A stretch of 64,000 nucleotides of DNA from a gamma proteobacterium symbiont of Stewartia floridana (GTDB lineage: Bacteria; Pseudomonadota; Gammaproteobacteria; Chromatiales; Chromatiaceae), in contig NAUB01000016.1 in assembly GCA_003676145.1 (NCBI GenBank), forward strand, positions 103,993-167,992, in the 5' to 3' direction. Within the stretch, counting starts at the first letter, position 1, and each line of letters starts with the position of its first letter. The translations under genes were made by a program, and so were the position numbers. The notes beneath the pieces are model-generated. The model worked only from the letters and a program-made list of their open reading frames with translations, did not search any database and was not told the origin of the DNA. Of this stretch, positions 8,480-19,765 are shown piece by piece.

Positions 8480-9067
8480 TCACCGCATCACATAGACGAG
8501 AGGAAACAGAATCAACCAGACCAGATCGACCATGTGCCAGTATGAGGCACCGCTCTCGACTCCGGTATGCTCCTGGCGACTGTATCTCCCCCTGGCTGCC
8601 ATCACTGCGATCGCCGCAAGGATCACCATACCCATGATGACATGCATGAAATGAAAAAATGTCAGAGAGAGATAGAACATATAAAAGATGTTACTACTGA
8701 GATTGATCCCCTCACTGTAATGTTGGACATATTCGAAAGTTTTAACAATCAGAAACAGCAGCCCCATGCTGAGCGCTGCCAGCAGCCAGTGGACACAACG
8801 CCTGCGATCGTCCAGCTTTATGGCAGTTACCGAACGAACCACAAAATAGGAGCTGGTGATCAACGCCAGGGTATTGATCAGTGCCGCCTCCCGGTCCAAT
8901 GTCAACTGGTACTCATTGAATAGCTCCACATGCTGCAGCCGGGTAAAGGCGTAGGCGGCAAAGAAGATTGCAAACACCGCCAGTTCCGCCAGGATGAAGA
9001 TCCATATCGCCAAGTCACCCGGCGGGTAGTTACTCTGTATAACCGATCTATCTACTGTCATGACCAC
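8480..9067 (-). CDS. norE: NorE, cytochrome c oxidase subunit III-like protein
   Basis: The 195-residue protein has five predicted helices and subunit III hallmarks: WIFILAELAVFAIFFAAY near the N-terminus, FFHFMHVIMGM in the middle and YWHMVDLVWLILFPLVY at the C-terminus. In denitrifiers NorE accompanies NorCB and affects its activity or stability. It begins after a hairpin that separates it from norB, so it may be partly uncoupled from norCB expression. Confidence 0.88.
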   Translation of the reverse strand: MVMTVDRSVIQSNYPPGDLAIWIFILAELAVFAIFFAAYAFTRLQHVELFNEYQLTLDREAALINTLALITSSYFVVRSVTAIKLDDRRRCVHWLLAALSMGLLFLIVKTFEYVQHYSEGINLSSNIFYMFYLSLTFFHFMHVIMGMVILAAIAVMAARGRYSRQEHTGVESGASYWHMVDLVWLILFPLVYVMR

Positions 9068-9080
9068 ACAAAGAGCTGGT

Positions 9081-9109
9081 AAAAAAAGGCCGGCACATCT
9101 GCGCCGGCC
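9081..9109 (-). terminator. hairpin terminator or attenuator between norB and norE
   Basis: Read on the minus strand, GGCCGGC-GCAGATGT-GCCGGCC is followed by seven T residues. This has the form of an intrinsic terminator and lies in the 78-base gap between norB and norE. Since the genes on both sides are co-oriented it probably gives partial termination, producing more norCB message than accessory gene message. Confidence 0.8.
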
Positions 9110-9145
9110 GCTGGAATGAAGGAATTAATCCTTCAGAGGGTATAC

Positions 9146-10995
<1,850 letters not shown>

Positions 10996-11055
10996 CGGAA
11001 TGTCTCCTGAATTCTAACGAGTGATAGATTGATATCACAGGAGCAGATGGGGGCT

Positions 11056-11069
11056 TTGACCTTTGTCAA
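11056..11069 (-). promoter_or_regulatory. FNR/Dnr-type box of the norCB promoter
   Basis: TTGAC-CTTT-GTCAA is a perfect inverted repeat of the CRP/FNR superfamily form TTGAY-N4-RTCAA. It lies upstream of norC with a -10-like TGATAT at 11032-11037 on the minus strand, which places the box near -40, the class II activator position. The Dnr-like regulator encoded immediately upstream is the obvious candidate to bind it. Confidence 0.85.
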
Positions 11070-11096
11070 ATTACATTTTGTCGCAGGGCGTCAGGC

Positions 11097-11285
11097 CTAG
11101 CGCGGCAGCCAGAAAATAAAAAAACCGCAGAAGATAACCAACCCAATGAAAAATATGATGAATTTGTTTCTCGCTCCGGAACGGAAACCGCGTTTCTGGT
11201 AGTGTGAAACAGCGCCACAGTGGGGACATTCGGCCCGATCATCGGCGATCTTTTTACCACAATAGAGACAGTTTACCTCGGCCAT
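11097..11285 (-). CDS. small zinc-ribbon membrane protein
   Basis: The 62-residue protein has an N-terminal four-cysteine zinc ribbon (CLYCGKK and CPHCGAV) and one hydrophobic C-terminal helix (about 38-60) ending in LPR. The ATG lies 11 bases after the dnr stop, so the two are probably co-transcribed. No function is known to me. Such tethered zinc ribbons often sit in regulatory or chaperone settings, and position suggests a link to NO control. Confidence 0.7.
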   Translation of the reverse strand: MAEVNCLYCGKKIADDRAECPHCGAVSHYQKRGFRSGARNKFIIFFIGLVIFCGFFIFWLPR

Positions 11286-11296
11286 CCGTCACCCCC

Positions 11297-12037
11297 TTAC
11301 TCAATATCCTTGGGTGAAACGCATGGATGTGGCGTGACCAAGGAACTATCCGGCTCAAGGCCGACAATCGCCTCGGTATGGGCCATCTGTTTGAGCTGCT
11401 CGACATCCAATACCGAGACCTCGTTACTGGTCACTTTGATGATCTGTTTACTGCTCAGGTTGTGCAGTATTCTGGAAAAGGTTTCCGGTTTCATGGAGAG
11501 ACGTGCCGCCAACACTCCCTTGGCGGCCGGCAGTTTGAAAATCTCACTCCCAGCCTCCTCCATATAACGCAACAGGGTGGCACAGAGCCGGGTAGTGGCG
11601 CTCTGCAGAGTCAACTCATCGATCTGTCGGATCAGTCCGCGCAATCGTTGACTCATGGTCCCCATGATCCGGAAGCTGGTCTCATTGGAATGACTCAGGA
11701 TATCCAGAAAACGCTTGTTGTCGAAAGACATGACCCGGGCCGGCCCCAAAGCCTCGGCACTGACGGGATAGACCGGATTATTCATAAACATAATCGCTTC
11801 AGCAAAGGTATTTCCAGGTTGGATGATGTCAATAATCTTCTCATCGCCACTGGGTGAACCCCGAAACAGCTTGATCTGGCCACCAATCACGAGATAGAAA
11901 CGTTCGGCTTTATCACCGCTCTCAAACAGGGATTCGCCATCCTGCAGCTTGAGTGTATTGCTGTTCTCCAGGATCTGTTTAACCTGCTCATCGTTGAGGG
12001 CTGAAAAGAGATTGGCTAATCGTATGTTGGCGGTCAT
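11297..12037 (-). CDS. dnr: Crp/Fnr-family regulator, Dnr-like
   Basis: The 246-residue protein has an N-terminal cyclic-nucleotide-like sensor fold (about 15-130), a long dimer helix and a C-terminal winged helix with recognition sequence LSMKPETFSRILHNL. The E-x-x-S-R arrangement predicts recognition of TTGA half-sites. It lacks the N-terminal cysteine cluster of Fnr, so it should sense NO through haem as Dnr/NnrR proteins do rather than oxygen through a 4Fe-4S cluster. It lies directly upstream of norCB, and perfect target boxes precede norC and nnrS. Confidence 0.87.
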   Translation of the reverse strand: MTANIRLANLFSALNDEQVKQILENSNTLKLQDGESLFESGDKAERFYLVIGGQIKLFRGSPSGDEKIIDIIQPGNTFAEAIMFMNNPVYPVSAEALGPARVMSFDNKRFLDILSHSNETSFRIMGTMSQRLRGLIRQIDELTLQSATTRLCATLLRYMEEAGSEIFKLPAAKGVLAARLSMKPETFSRILHNLSSKQIIKVTSNEVSVLDVEQLKQMAHTEAIVGLEPDSSLVTPHPCVSPKDIE

Positions 12038-12798
12038 TTTCTAATCACGATTGGACTGTTTTGTGGTGAACCATGGTTTCAACGAATCACCATTACGTTT
12101 GTGGACCATAGCATGACCGAAGCGCTGCGGCATATCATTGACCCTTTACAGCAGTCTAGTGCCAACTGAAATATTCTGTCTATACCAGACGAAGAGAAAG
12201 CGCATACCAGGGACAAAAGAGATTAATCCGGCGGCGACAGGCAGACTACCCGATCGTTGAGCAGAAAAAAGGCAGCTCTGATTCTTCAATCGTGAAAAGG
12301 ATGAACCTATGACCAGAGTGCATTGCACATCTGAAGAGCGCTTGGTGCCACAATTCATCATTCGGACCGAAATGGCTATCGAACGGGAGTGGGGGGCGAC
12401 TTAACCAGGCAATCCATCACCCGGGAGAATTATTAGCCTGAAATCTTCAGCAATAAATTTTATTCAACTATTCAGTAGGTTATGGAGTTGATTCTTTGAA
12501 ATCACACGATTTTTAAACTGCGCCTATCAGTTCGGGGTAAAAACTCGTAAGTGGAGATAAATTACTCAGCAAAGTAATACTGCCAAGCCTCCGAATCCGA
12601 CTTGAATCAAGATCTAATCGAATAGATAGGGCGGAGTCCCCACTACAGTGACAGTGCAAGTCAGATTCCATCATCTCCATGTTAAGCCGTAGTGCACTAT
12701 ATTTTATTGAGATAATAATAAATTACCGGAGTTTTCTGCCGTTAATTGAATAAAGCAGTATAAAAATAATCAGTTCAGAATAGATAAGGGAGATACCA
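12038..12798. other. long intergenic region between dnr and nhaD
   Basis: About 760 bases separate the divergent dnr and nhaD genes. Frames here are short, lack ribosome binding sites and look random. The last 100 bases are AT-rich and should hold the nhaD promoter. I see no FNR box and cannot assign a structured RNA, although a leader this long before a sodium transporter deserves a structure search. Confidence 0.5.
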
Positions 12799-14331
12799 AT
12801 GAATATTCCAAAGTGTTTGATCGCACTTTTCCTCTTTGCCCTACCCGGATTGGTAATGGCAGGTGGTGATGGCATCCAGCTTCAGGATTTCACTACTCAT
12901 TGGGCCGGCATAGTCTGTGTCATTATATTCATAATGGCCTATTCACTAGTCATTGCAGAAGAAGCTCTGCATCTGCGTAAGTCCAAACCGGTAATGGTGG
13001 CTGCCGGCATAATCTGGATGATTGTGGCGATTGTTTATGCCAATTCCGGTGATACTCATACCGCAGAAGCCGCTGTTCGGCACAACCTGCTGGAGTTTGC
13101 TGAACTCTTCCTTTTCCTGTTGGCAGCCATGACCTATATCAACACCATGGAAGAGCGGGGAGTCTTCGATCTGTTGCGTATTTGGCTTGTTTCCCGCGGT
13201 TTTTCGCTCAAAACAATCTACTGGCTAACCGGTGTTCTGGCCTTTGTCATCTCACCAATTGCCGACAACCTGACAACTGCACTGCTAATGGCTACTGTAG
13301 CAATGGCTGTAGGTGGCACGAATACAACCTTTGTTGCAATCGCCTGTATCAATATCGTTGTCGCAGCGAATGCCGGAGGCGCATTCTCTCCATTCGGTGA
13401 CATCACCACCCTGATGGTCTGGCAGAAAGGTATCGTTCAGTTTCAGGAATTCTTTGTTTTGTTTGTTCCTTCGCTGGTCAACTGGCTGGTACCCGCAGTC
13501 ATCATGTCGATGGCCGTTTCAAATGAAAAACCGGAACCGATCGAGTCAGGTGAATTCAGATTACGGCATGGTGCATGGTTCGTCGTCGGGCTGTTTATCC
13601 TGACGATCGTCATGGCCGTGTCAGCACACAACTTCTTACACCTTCCACCAGTCGTCGGCATGATGACCGGTTTGGGCCTGCTTAAGTTCTACGGGTACTA
13701 TTTGAAGCGACGGGATGCGAATAAAATCGCTGGGAAAAAAGAAGCAGTCGCCGATGACAACCTGAATCTTGGCGAACACCATATGGCATTGGAGGATAAT
13801 GCGACACAACAGCGTGGCGCTCAAGATGATCATGGGCATGGCAGTAATCATTACAACATCTTCAAATCATTGGAACGCGCGGAATGGGATACCTTGATGT
13901 TCTTCTACGGCATCATCCTCTGTGTCGGCGGCCTTGGAACGCTCGGTTACCTTTCGCTGGTATCTCAAATAATGTACATCGACCTGGGCACCACCAATGC
14001 CAACATCCTTGTCGGTTTTCTCTCTGCGATCATCGATAACATTCCAGTGATGTTTGCGGTACTTGCCATGATGCCTGACATGTCTCATGGCCAGTGGCTG
14101 TTGGTCACCCTGACTGCCGGCGTTGGCGGATCAATGCTTGCGATTGGTTCCGCCGCAGGCGTGGCTGTGATGGGAACCGCTCGCGGCGTCTACACCTTCA
14201 TGGCCCATCTGAAATGGAGCTGGGCGATTGCACTCGGCTATGGGGCCAGTATCTGGGTACACTTCCTGGTCAACGCTGAATCATTCAGTGTGCCGGCAGG
14301 CGCGGCAGCTAAAGCTGTTGGTGCTCATTGA
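12799..14331 (+). CDS. nhaD: NhaD-type Na+/H+ antiporter
   Basis: NhaD exports sodium or lithium in exchange for protons, which matters for a marine or haloalkaliphilic cell. The 510-residue protein has an N-terminal signal-like helix ending in VMAGGDG, about 12-13 membrane helices of the ion transporter superfamily, and the conserved stretches SPIADNLTTALLMA, NAGGAFSPFGDITTLM and IIDNIPVMFAVLAM. A histidine-rich loop (near residues 327-353) lies on a soluble side. AGGGAGA precedes the ATG and a terminator follows, so it is a single-gene unit. Confidence 0.93.
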   Translation: MNIPKCLIALFLFALPGLVMAGGDGIQLQDFTTHWAGIVCVIIFIMAYSLVIAEEALHLRKSKPVMVAAGIIWMIVAIVYANSGDTHTAEAAVRHNLLEFAELFLFLLAAMTYINTMEERGVFDLLRIWLVSRGFSLKTIYWLTGVLAFVISPIADNLTTALLMATVAMAVGGTNTTFVAIACINIVVAANAGGAFSPFGDITTLMVWQKGIVQFQEFFVLFVPSLVNWLVPAVIMSMAVSNEKPEPIESGEFRLRHGAWFVVGLFILTIVMAVSAHNFLHLPPVVGMMTGLGLLKFYGYYLKRRDANKIAGKKEAVADDNLNLGEHHMALEDNATQQRGAQDDHGHGSNHYNIFKSLERAEWDTLMFFYGIILCVGGLGTLGYLSLVSQIMYIDLGTTNANILVGFLSAIIDNIPVMFAVLAMMPDMSHGQWLLVTLTAGVGGSMLAIGSAAGVAVMGTARGVYTFMAHLKWSWAIALGYGASIWVHFLVNAESFSVPAGAAAKAVGAH

Positions 14332-14351
14332 AAACCCAATCTTCTAACTCT

Positions 14352-14375
14352 AGCCGGGCAATGCCCGGCTTTTTT
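14352..14375 (+). terminator. rho-independent terminator after nhaD
   Basis: AGCCGGGC-AAT-GCCCGGCT forms a perfect 8-pair stem followed by T6. It lies 20 bases after the nhaD stop. The following roughly 300 bases up to 14673 hold no supported feature. Confidence 0.92.
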
Positions 14376-14673
14376 ATTGGAAGGATTACGAAAATTATCA
14401 TTACTTAATGAATACACAAACATGATAGCTGTTTTGAAATCAGGCCACCCTTAGGTATCAGCTAAATACGGCATACTCAATCACCGGGTGAATAGATACT
14501 TAATTCGCTGTGGTTCCGTGGCAATATTCGTATCGATTTCCAGCAGAGCAAATCAAGCCGGCATGATAAACGTATCTGTGCTCTAAGGATTCAGTTTGGA
14601 AGGGAATAGCCAGCCAACCGATTTCGGCAAGCATTCAATGGATTAGGCACCCGCGAGGTATACGATACTAAAA

Positions 14674-15135
14674 CTATCTCACCTTGATTCGAAACAATGA
14701 ATGGCACGATACGCAATTATCCAGCAAAGCCCCAAGCTGAGAAAGGGCGTGCCCAACATCACCCAACTGTTCAGCATCAAGCGCCAGCTCATCAAATCTC
14801 CGGTGCGTATCTGATCCAAGCTTCTTAAAGGAAGCGGGAAGTTTTTTATGGAGTGTGTGCGGCATATGGGCGCCTGCTTTTTTTCCAGACTTTCTGGCGT
14901 TTGCAGTAACCATTTCCATATTTTCATCTGCGATGCCTTTGACGATACCCGCCGTGCTTTCAACGAATCCCCGCATCTCCGAAAGTACTGCTTCTCGTTC
15001 GACAGCTGTCAAATAGATTGCAGTACCTTTGAAATCTTCACTATTCGTATTCAAACCACTGTCCTGGCTAAATACTACAGAAGGACTAAAGATGAGTAGA
15101 GTGTATAAAGCAATAGAGATCGTTTTGAGTTGCAT
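14674..15135 (-). CDS. secreted cytochrome c'-like (class II) monohaem protein
   Basis: The 153-residue protein starts with a signal peptide (residues 1-23, ending VVFSQ), continues with a mostly helical body and ends in CVSCHSLFRIKV, so the single haem motif lies at the extreme C-terminus as in cytochrome c' and cytochrome c-556. Cytochromes c' bind NO in the periplasm and protect denitrifiers and sulfur oxidisers. The nor genes, nnrS and a haem-containing GGDEF/EAL sensor nearby support an NO-related role, but that is inference. Confidence 0.82.
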   Translation of the reverse strand: MQLKTISIALYTLLIFSPSVVFSQDSGLNTNSEDFKGTAIYLTAVEREAVLSEMRGFVESTAGIVKGIADENMEMVTANARKSGKKAGAHMPHTLHKKLPASFKKLGSDTHRRFDELALDAEQLGDVGHALSQLGALLDNCVSCHSLFRIKVR

Positions 15136-15639
15136 AGCTTACCTGCTTTTTACTGGATACGTTGCGCTCGCTTATGAGTACCATAGCCCTGTGTCACATA
15201 AGACACAAATCAGTCTATCTTATTCATTCAGGCATTTCGATATCCAACAGGAAATTGAGATCAACACCACAGCAGATCCCATCATCATTACTTCACAAAC
15301 CAGCGGTTTTGAGCTAGAAACTTTGCCACTCAACTCTCTTTCAGCCACTTGGCTTTCAATAGGCAGCAATCGACTACCAGATCGTGTACTGGCTGGTTGC
15401 TGATTTACTGTAAAAGTTAACAAGCAGTTCCCGTCTCTATGCAAACCGACCTACTTAAGCTGAACAGACTATTCTTCAAAAGTATCGGATTAGGCGGATG
15501 GGGGGGGTAAGAATGTCTGACTCAATTTATCCGGCGGAGAGTTTCCACTCCAATTTGGACGAAAAAGCGTCCTCAAGCACTTCTCTATTCCTGAAATCGG
15601 GAAAAACAAGTGGAAAGGAGTGTTAATTCTCAAAATGAC
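15136..15639. other. intergenic region, promoter side of the cytochrome gene
   Basis: About 500 bases between the cytochrome c'-like gene and the GGDEF/EAL gene. A plus-strand frame of about 124 codons crosses this stretch but is antisense to the cytochrome signal peptide and has no protein-like composition, so I do not call it. No FNR box or terminator is evident. Confidence 0.45.
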
Positions 15640-18177
15640 TCAGTCGTTCAGATTGCGATTCCAATGCCCATCCTCTCGTACCAGCTTCTCTATGGCAGCC
15701 GCATCCACAGGGCGACTGAAAAAGTACCCCTGCCCCCGCTGACACCCGTTTCGTACCAGACATTGCCATTGCTCCTTGGTCTCAATACCCTCAGCCAATG
15801 CCCGTTTATTGAGATTCTTGGCCAACTCGATGGTGGTGAGTACAATCTGTTCGTCGTCCCGGTCTGTCACCACTCCGTTTACGAAGGACTTGTCGATCTT
15901 GAGTGTATCTACCGGCAGATTCTTAAGGCGACTGAGACTGGAGTAGCCGGTACCGAAATCATCAAGACTCAGTCCGATCCCCAGTTCGTGGAGCCGCTCA
16001 AGCCGCTCGATAACGATGGGTGAGGCATGCAGTGTGGCTCCTTCTGTTATCTCCAGAACCAGCGTCGAAGCTGGAATCTGAGCATCTTCCAAAGCCTGAA
16101 GCACGATTGTTTCCAAATCTTCTCTCTGAAGCTGCAGCATCGACAGATTGACGGCAACTTTCAGCTCCAGGCCTGAGCCGTACCATTCTGACATCTGCCG
16201 GCAGGCGGTCTGCAGCACCCAACGGCCGATAGGTAGAATCAGACCACACTCCTCCGCCACCGGGATGAATTCTACAGGCGAGACTTTGCCAAGCGATGCC
16301 GAGTCCAGACGCAGAAGGGCTTCCACTGCCAATATACTGCCATCGTTCAAGTCTACGATAGGTTGGTATGCCAGGTGAAACTCCTCTTTTATCATCGCCA
16401 GGTTGAGTCCCGTCTCCAACATATGGCGGTGCTGGATCCGCTGGGCCAGATCGCCAGCGTAAAGTGCATAGGTATCACGTCCCTCCCCTTTAGCGGTGTA
16501 CATAGCGGCATCGGCGTTCTTCAATAACTCCACTCTATCCTTGGCATCCTCAGGATAGAGACTGATGCCGATACTGGCTTTGATATAGTAGCTTTTACCG
16601 TCCAACACAAAGGGTTCACGCATGATATCCAGTATGCGCTGGGCAAGGGTTGTGACTTTCAGAGCCAGACGCCCAGCCGCATCCTCCGTCTGCTCTTCCT
16701 TTCCATCAGGCATCATCAAAATGAGGAATTCGTCACCACCCTGACGAGCAACGAAGTCAGGCTGGCGAATCTCGGGTCGTAAGCGTTTCGCCACCTGGCT
16801 CAATAGTTCGTCACCGGTTGTATGGCCGGCGCTGTCATTGATCACGCCAAAATTGTCCAGATCCAAAAACAGCAGGGCAAGACCGTGGTTGTAGCGTTGG
16901 GCATGGGCCATGGCATTATCCACCGCCTCCAGAAATGCGGCCCGATTAGGAAGGCCTGTTAGGCTGTCGTGATGGGCCAGGTATTCGATACGCTGTAGGT
17001 TCTGTTTTTGTTCGGTGATGTCCTGAAAGGCCACCACCCCACCAACTATTTGATCTTGGTCGAAGAGGGGAGTTGTAATGCAGGATATGGGTATGGCCTC
17101 ACGTTCCCGGGTCACAAACTGATCATCTCGACTGACGTGTGATTCACCGCTCTGCAGCACACCCAACATGGGACACTCATCCTCACTGCAGGTTGAACCA
17201 TCCATTTTGAGATAGTGGATAAAACCATGGATCGATTTGCCAAGAAGCTCGTTTTCTTTCCAACCGAGCAGTTGTTCCGCTGCTGGATTGAGGAAGGTCA
17301 GGCGTCCCTTATCGTCAAATCCGAGCAATCCTTCTCCCAGTGCGCCAATGACGGACCTGTTGTAATTACTCGCGCGGGCCAGTGAGTGCATAGCATTCTG
17401 GCGATCTTCAAGATGACGGCGTGCCCGCCGTGTGTAAAACCCAATACCCAACAGTCCGAAGAGCCAGATGACCCCATGGGTGGTGCCGATCAGCAACAGA
17501 TGTTCACTGCTGTCTTGCCGATAGGGGGCCATGGGAATGGCGATAGAGACTCCACCACGAATGTCGCCGACTTCATAGCCATGCCGATCATGACACTTCA
17601 AGCAGCGTCGTTTAGTGACCATTGGTCGCATCATCCGCAGTGTCGGTTGACCACGAAAATCCACAATTTTAGCTACCTCGTCCGACTCCTCTTCAAAGGT
17701 CTCGAGCACCGCCCGCTCCCACTCGTCCGGCTCATTCTCCTCGTGCAGTGGTTTCAAGCTGGTGATATGGATATAGTCATTATGCATCCGGCTGAAGCGC
17801 TCGTTGATCTTACGAATCATATAGGCCGGATTCATCAGGGTGAGCTGTTGCTCCGCATCGGTGGTGACATCACGATGTGGCAGGTCCACCAGGTGGGGAT
17901 TCGGCTGTGTCTGTTCAGAGATCTTCACATAGACACCGCCCTGAGCCGCAATCCACTGGCGCACTGCCTGATCTTTTTGAAAGTAGGCACGAGCGACGCT
18001 GAGTGCGGTGGCGAACTCACGATTACCCTGGTCATGAACTGTCCAGGCAAAGGCGCCTATGATCAATAACGTCCAAGTTGTTACGGCAACCAGCGTATAT
18101 TTTCGCAATGACCCCAGTGCTGATGTGAAACCGACCTGGAGATCTCTGCTGGCTTCGGATGTGATCGGATTCACCAC
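15640..18177 (-). CDS. haem-binding DUF3365-PAS-GGDEF-EAL membrane sensor
   Basis: The 845-residue protein probably makes and breaks cyclic di-GMP in response to a periplasmic signal. Order of parts: membrane helix (about 27-46), periplasmic DUF3365/Tll0287-like domain (about 55-220) with a covalent haem motif CLKCH (192-196), second helix (about 227-249), PAS domain (about 270-390) with a CSEDECP cysteine pair, GGDEF domain with intact GGDEF (480-484), and EAL domain with intact EALLR (619-623) and DDFGTGYSS. Both active sites look competent. The haem domain and the neighbouring cytochrome c' suggest redox or NO sensing. Confidence 0.9.
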   Translation of the reverse strand: MVNPITSEASRDLQVGFTSALGSLRKYTLVAVTTWTLLIIGAFAWTVHDQGNREFATALSVARAYFQKDQAVRQWIAAQGGVYVKISEQTQPNPHLVDLPHRDVTTDAEQQLTLMNPAYMIRKINERFSRMHNDYIHITSLKPLHEENEPDEWERAVLETFEEESDEVAKIVDFRGQPTLRMMRPMVTKRRCLKCHDRHGYEVGDIRGGVSIAIPMAPYRQDSSEHLLLIGTTHGVIWLFGLLGIGFYTRRARRHLEDRQNAMHSLARASNYNRSVIGALGEGLLGFDDKGRLTFLNPAAEQLLGWKENELLGKSIHGFIHYLKMDGSTCSEDECPMLGVLQSGESHVSRDDQFVTREREAIPISCITTPLFDQDQIVGGVVAFQDITEQKQNLQRIEYLAHHDSLTGLPNRAAFLEAVDNAMAHAQRYNHGLALLFLDLDNFGVINDSAGHTTGDELLSQVAKRLRPEIRQPDFVARQGGDEFLILMMPDGKEEQTEDAAGRLALKVTTLAQRILDIMREPFVLDGKSYYIKASIGISLYPEDAKDRVELLKNADAAMYTAKGEGRDTYALYAGDLAQRIQHRHMLETGLNLAMIKEEFHLAYQPIVDLNDGSILAVEALLRLDSASLGKVSPVEFIPVAEECGLILPIGRWVLQTACRQMSEWYGSGLELKVAVNLSMLQLQREDLETIVLQALEDAQIPASTLVLEITEGATLHASPIVIERLERLHELGIGLSLDDFGTGYSSLSRLKNLPVDTLKIDKSFVNGVVTDRDDEQIVLTTIELAKNLNKRALAEGIETKEQWQCLVRNGCQRGQGYFFSRPVDAAAIEKLVREDGHWNRNLND

Positions 18178-18785
18178 TGATTCTCCGCAATTAACTAGGG
18201 TTACGGTGAGGGTATTGCTCCTTTGCTCTTTCTTGTTGTTGGTACTTTAGCGACCGTTGGAAGAAAAGGTTTAGTAAAAGAGTGAGAATAAGCGGATCTG
18301 TTTTTTCACACAAACTTTCGCCCAGTGATTTAAAAAGAAAAGCTCTTTTCAAAAATAACCTTTCACCAAACACTTGAATCAAATATCTTTTTTGTCAAGC
18401 AGATAGGAGCATTTCTCCACTATCCTGATAAATCTGATAGCCATCTTTCCACTCAATGGCAGACTTGGCTGACTATCTGTCTGCATTTTATCCTGCACAA
18501 GCCTCATGGCGGTTTTGTTTCACCCGTAAACACGCTGATAAACTACTCTCTCTGCCTGGTATTACCTTTAAGGTGTAGAAGGGAGAGCCAATCTTCCTAA
18601 TGAGTGCTGCCTCAGGCACCTGCATCTCCTTCCAAGGCTATGAGAAGCGCATTGTTTTCACTGTGTGTCAGCGTGTAGCTTGACTCAAATCACCGCCGTG
18701 ACTTTCACTGCGATTTCCTAAGCATCTGGTTTTAGTGGATAATCTCAACCTACAAATTCCTGATAGTTTATTTATTAATTTCAGT
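18178..18785. other. intergenic region with one possible micro-ORF
   Basis: About 600 bases upstream of ksgA. A frame at 18456-18578 (plus strand, 40 codons, beginning MADLADYLSAFYPAQ) has a protein-like composition but no clear ribosome binding site and no homologue I recognise. It could be a gene remnant. I see no IS ends or RNA gene here. Confidence 0.3.
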
Positions 18786-19580
18786 ATGAGTAACCCTACA
18801 CCACACAGAGCCAGGAAAAGGTTCGGCCAGAATTTCCTGCATGACCCCGGCATCATTCAGCGCATCGTCCAGGCCATTGCTCCGCAACCTGATGACAACC
18901 TGGCGGAGATCGGCCCTGGTCAGGGGGCCATCACAACAGAACTTCTGCCTCTGGTCAGCCAGATGCATGCCATTGAACTCGACCGGGATCTGATCGAGCC
19001 ACTGGCACAGCGTTGTGCGAGTCTTGGCAATCTGCAAATCCATAACATCGATGCACTGAAATTCGACTTCTCCCAACTGGCGGAGTCAGAGAGACCCCTG
19101 CGGGTGGTAGGCAACCTGCCTTACAACATCTCCACGCCGCTGCTGTTTCACCTGTTGGATCAGTCAGACAGCGTCAAAGATATGCATTTCATGCTGCAAA
19201 AGGAGGTCGTGGACCGAATGGGGGCCGATCCGGGATCCAAGAGCTACGGGCGACTGTCGATCATGTTGCAGGCCAGGGCGGAAGTGACCCCCTTGTTCAG
19301 CATCGGTCCCGGTGCTTTCAAGCCAGCCCCGAAAGTCGATTCAGCCTTCGTCCGTTTGGTCCCGTATGACCGTCTGCCTTATCAGATCGACAATTGGGAT
19401 CACTTCAGCCAGGTGGTTGCCGAAGCCTTTTCACAACGCCGAAAAACGCTGCGTAACTGCCTGAAAAAAACATTGACCTCAGAAGCGATCGAGTCTGTTG
19501 GAATCGATCCCGGTATCCGCGCCGAGTCACTCCCCATTGAAGCGTTTGCCAAGCTGGCAAAACTGTTAGACAGACCATGA
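18786..19580 (+). CDS. ksgA: 16S rRNA (adenine1518/1519-N6) dimethyltransferase
   Basis: KsgA dimethylates two adjacent adenines in the 3' hairpin of 16S rRNA during small subunit maturation. The 264-residue protein has ARKRFGQNFL at the N-terminus, the SAM-binding EIGPGQGAITTEL, the NLPYNISTPLL catalytic motif (N-L-P-Y) and a helical C-terminal domain with FSQRRKTLRN. I start it at the ATG at 18786, which begins MSNPTPHRARKRFGQ as in the family. A GTG 17 codons upstream (18735) also keeps the frame open. Neither site has a strong ribosome binding site. Confidence 0.95.
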   Translation: MSNPTPHRARKRFGQNFLHDPGIIQRIVQAIAPQPDDNLAEIGPGQGAITTELLPLVSQMHAIELDRDLIEPLAQRCASLGNLQIHNIDALKFDFSQLAESERPLRVVGNLPYNISTPLLFHLLDQSDSVKDMHFMLQKEVVDRMGADPGSKSYGRLSIMLQARAEVTPLFSIGPGAFKPAPKVDSAFVRLVPYDRLPYQIDNWDHFSQVVAEAFSQRRKTLRNCLKKTLTSEAIESVGIDPGIRAESLPIEAFAKLAKLLDRP

Positions 19581-19765
19581 TCCACTTTATCTAGTGGATA
19601 CTTAACTACCAAGAGACTCGTTAAACCTGTCAGTAGGATAATTTTGTGATCTTGCTGTTTTTTTGCTAATTACAAATAGCAAAAAATATGATGGCCGCAA
19701 AGGAGGCCAAGTACCGCAAATATTCGCCAATAGACCGGGTGTGATGATTGCAACACCACTCAATA

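Noticed and set aside
15029..15403. 124-codon plus-strand frame between the cytochrome c'-like gene and the GGDEF/EAL gene
   Set aside because: It is antisense to the start and signal peptide of the cytochrome gene, has no ribosome binding site at its first ATG, and no protein-like pattern.
19669..19684. TTGCTA/TAGCAA hairpin between ksgA and the OB-fold gene
   Set aside because: The weak AT-rich stem is not followed by a T-run on either strand, so it is not called as a terminator.
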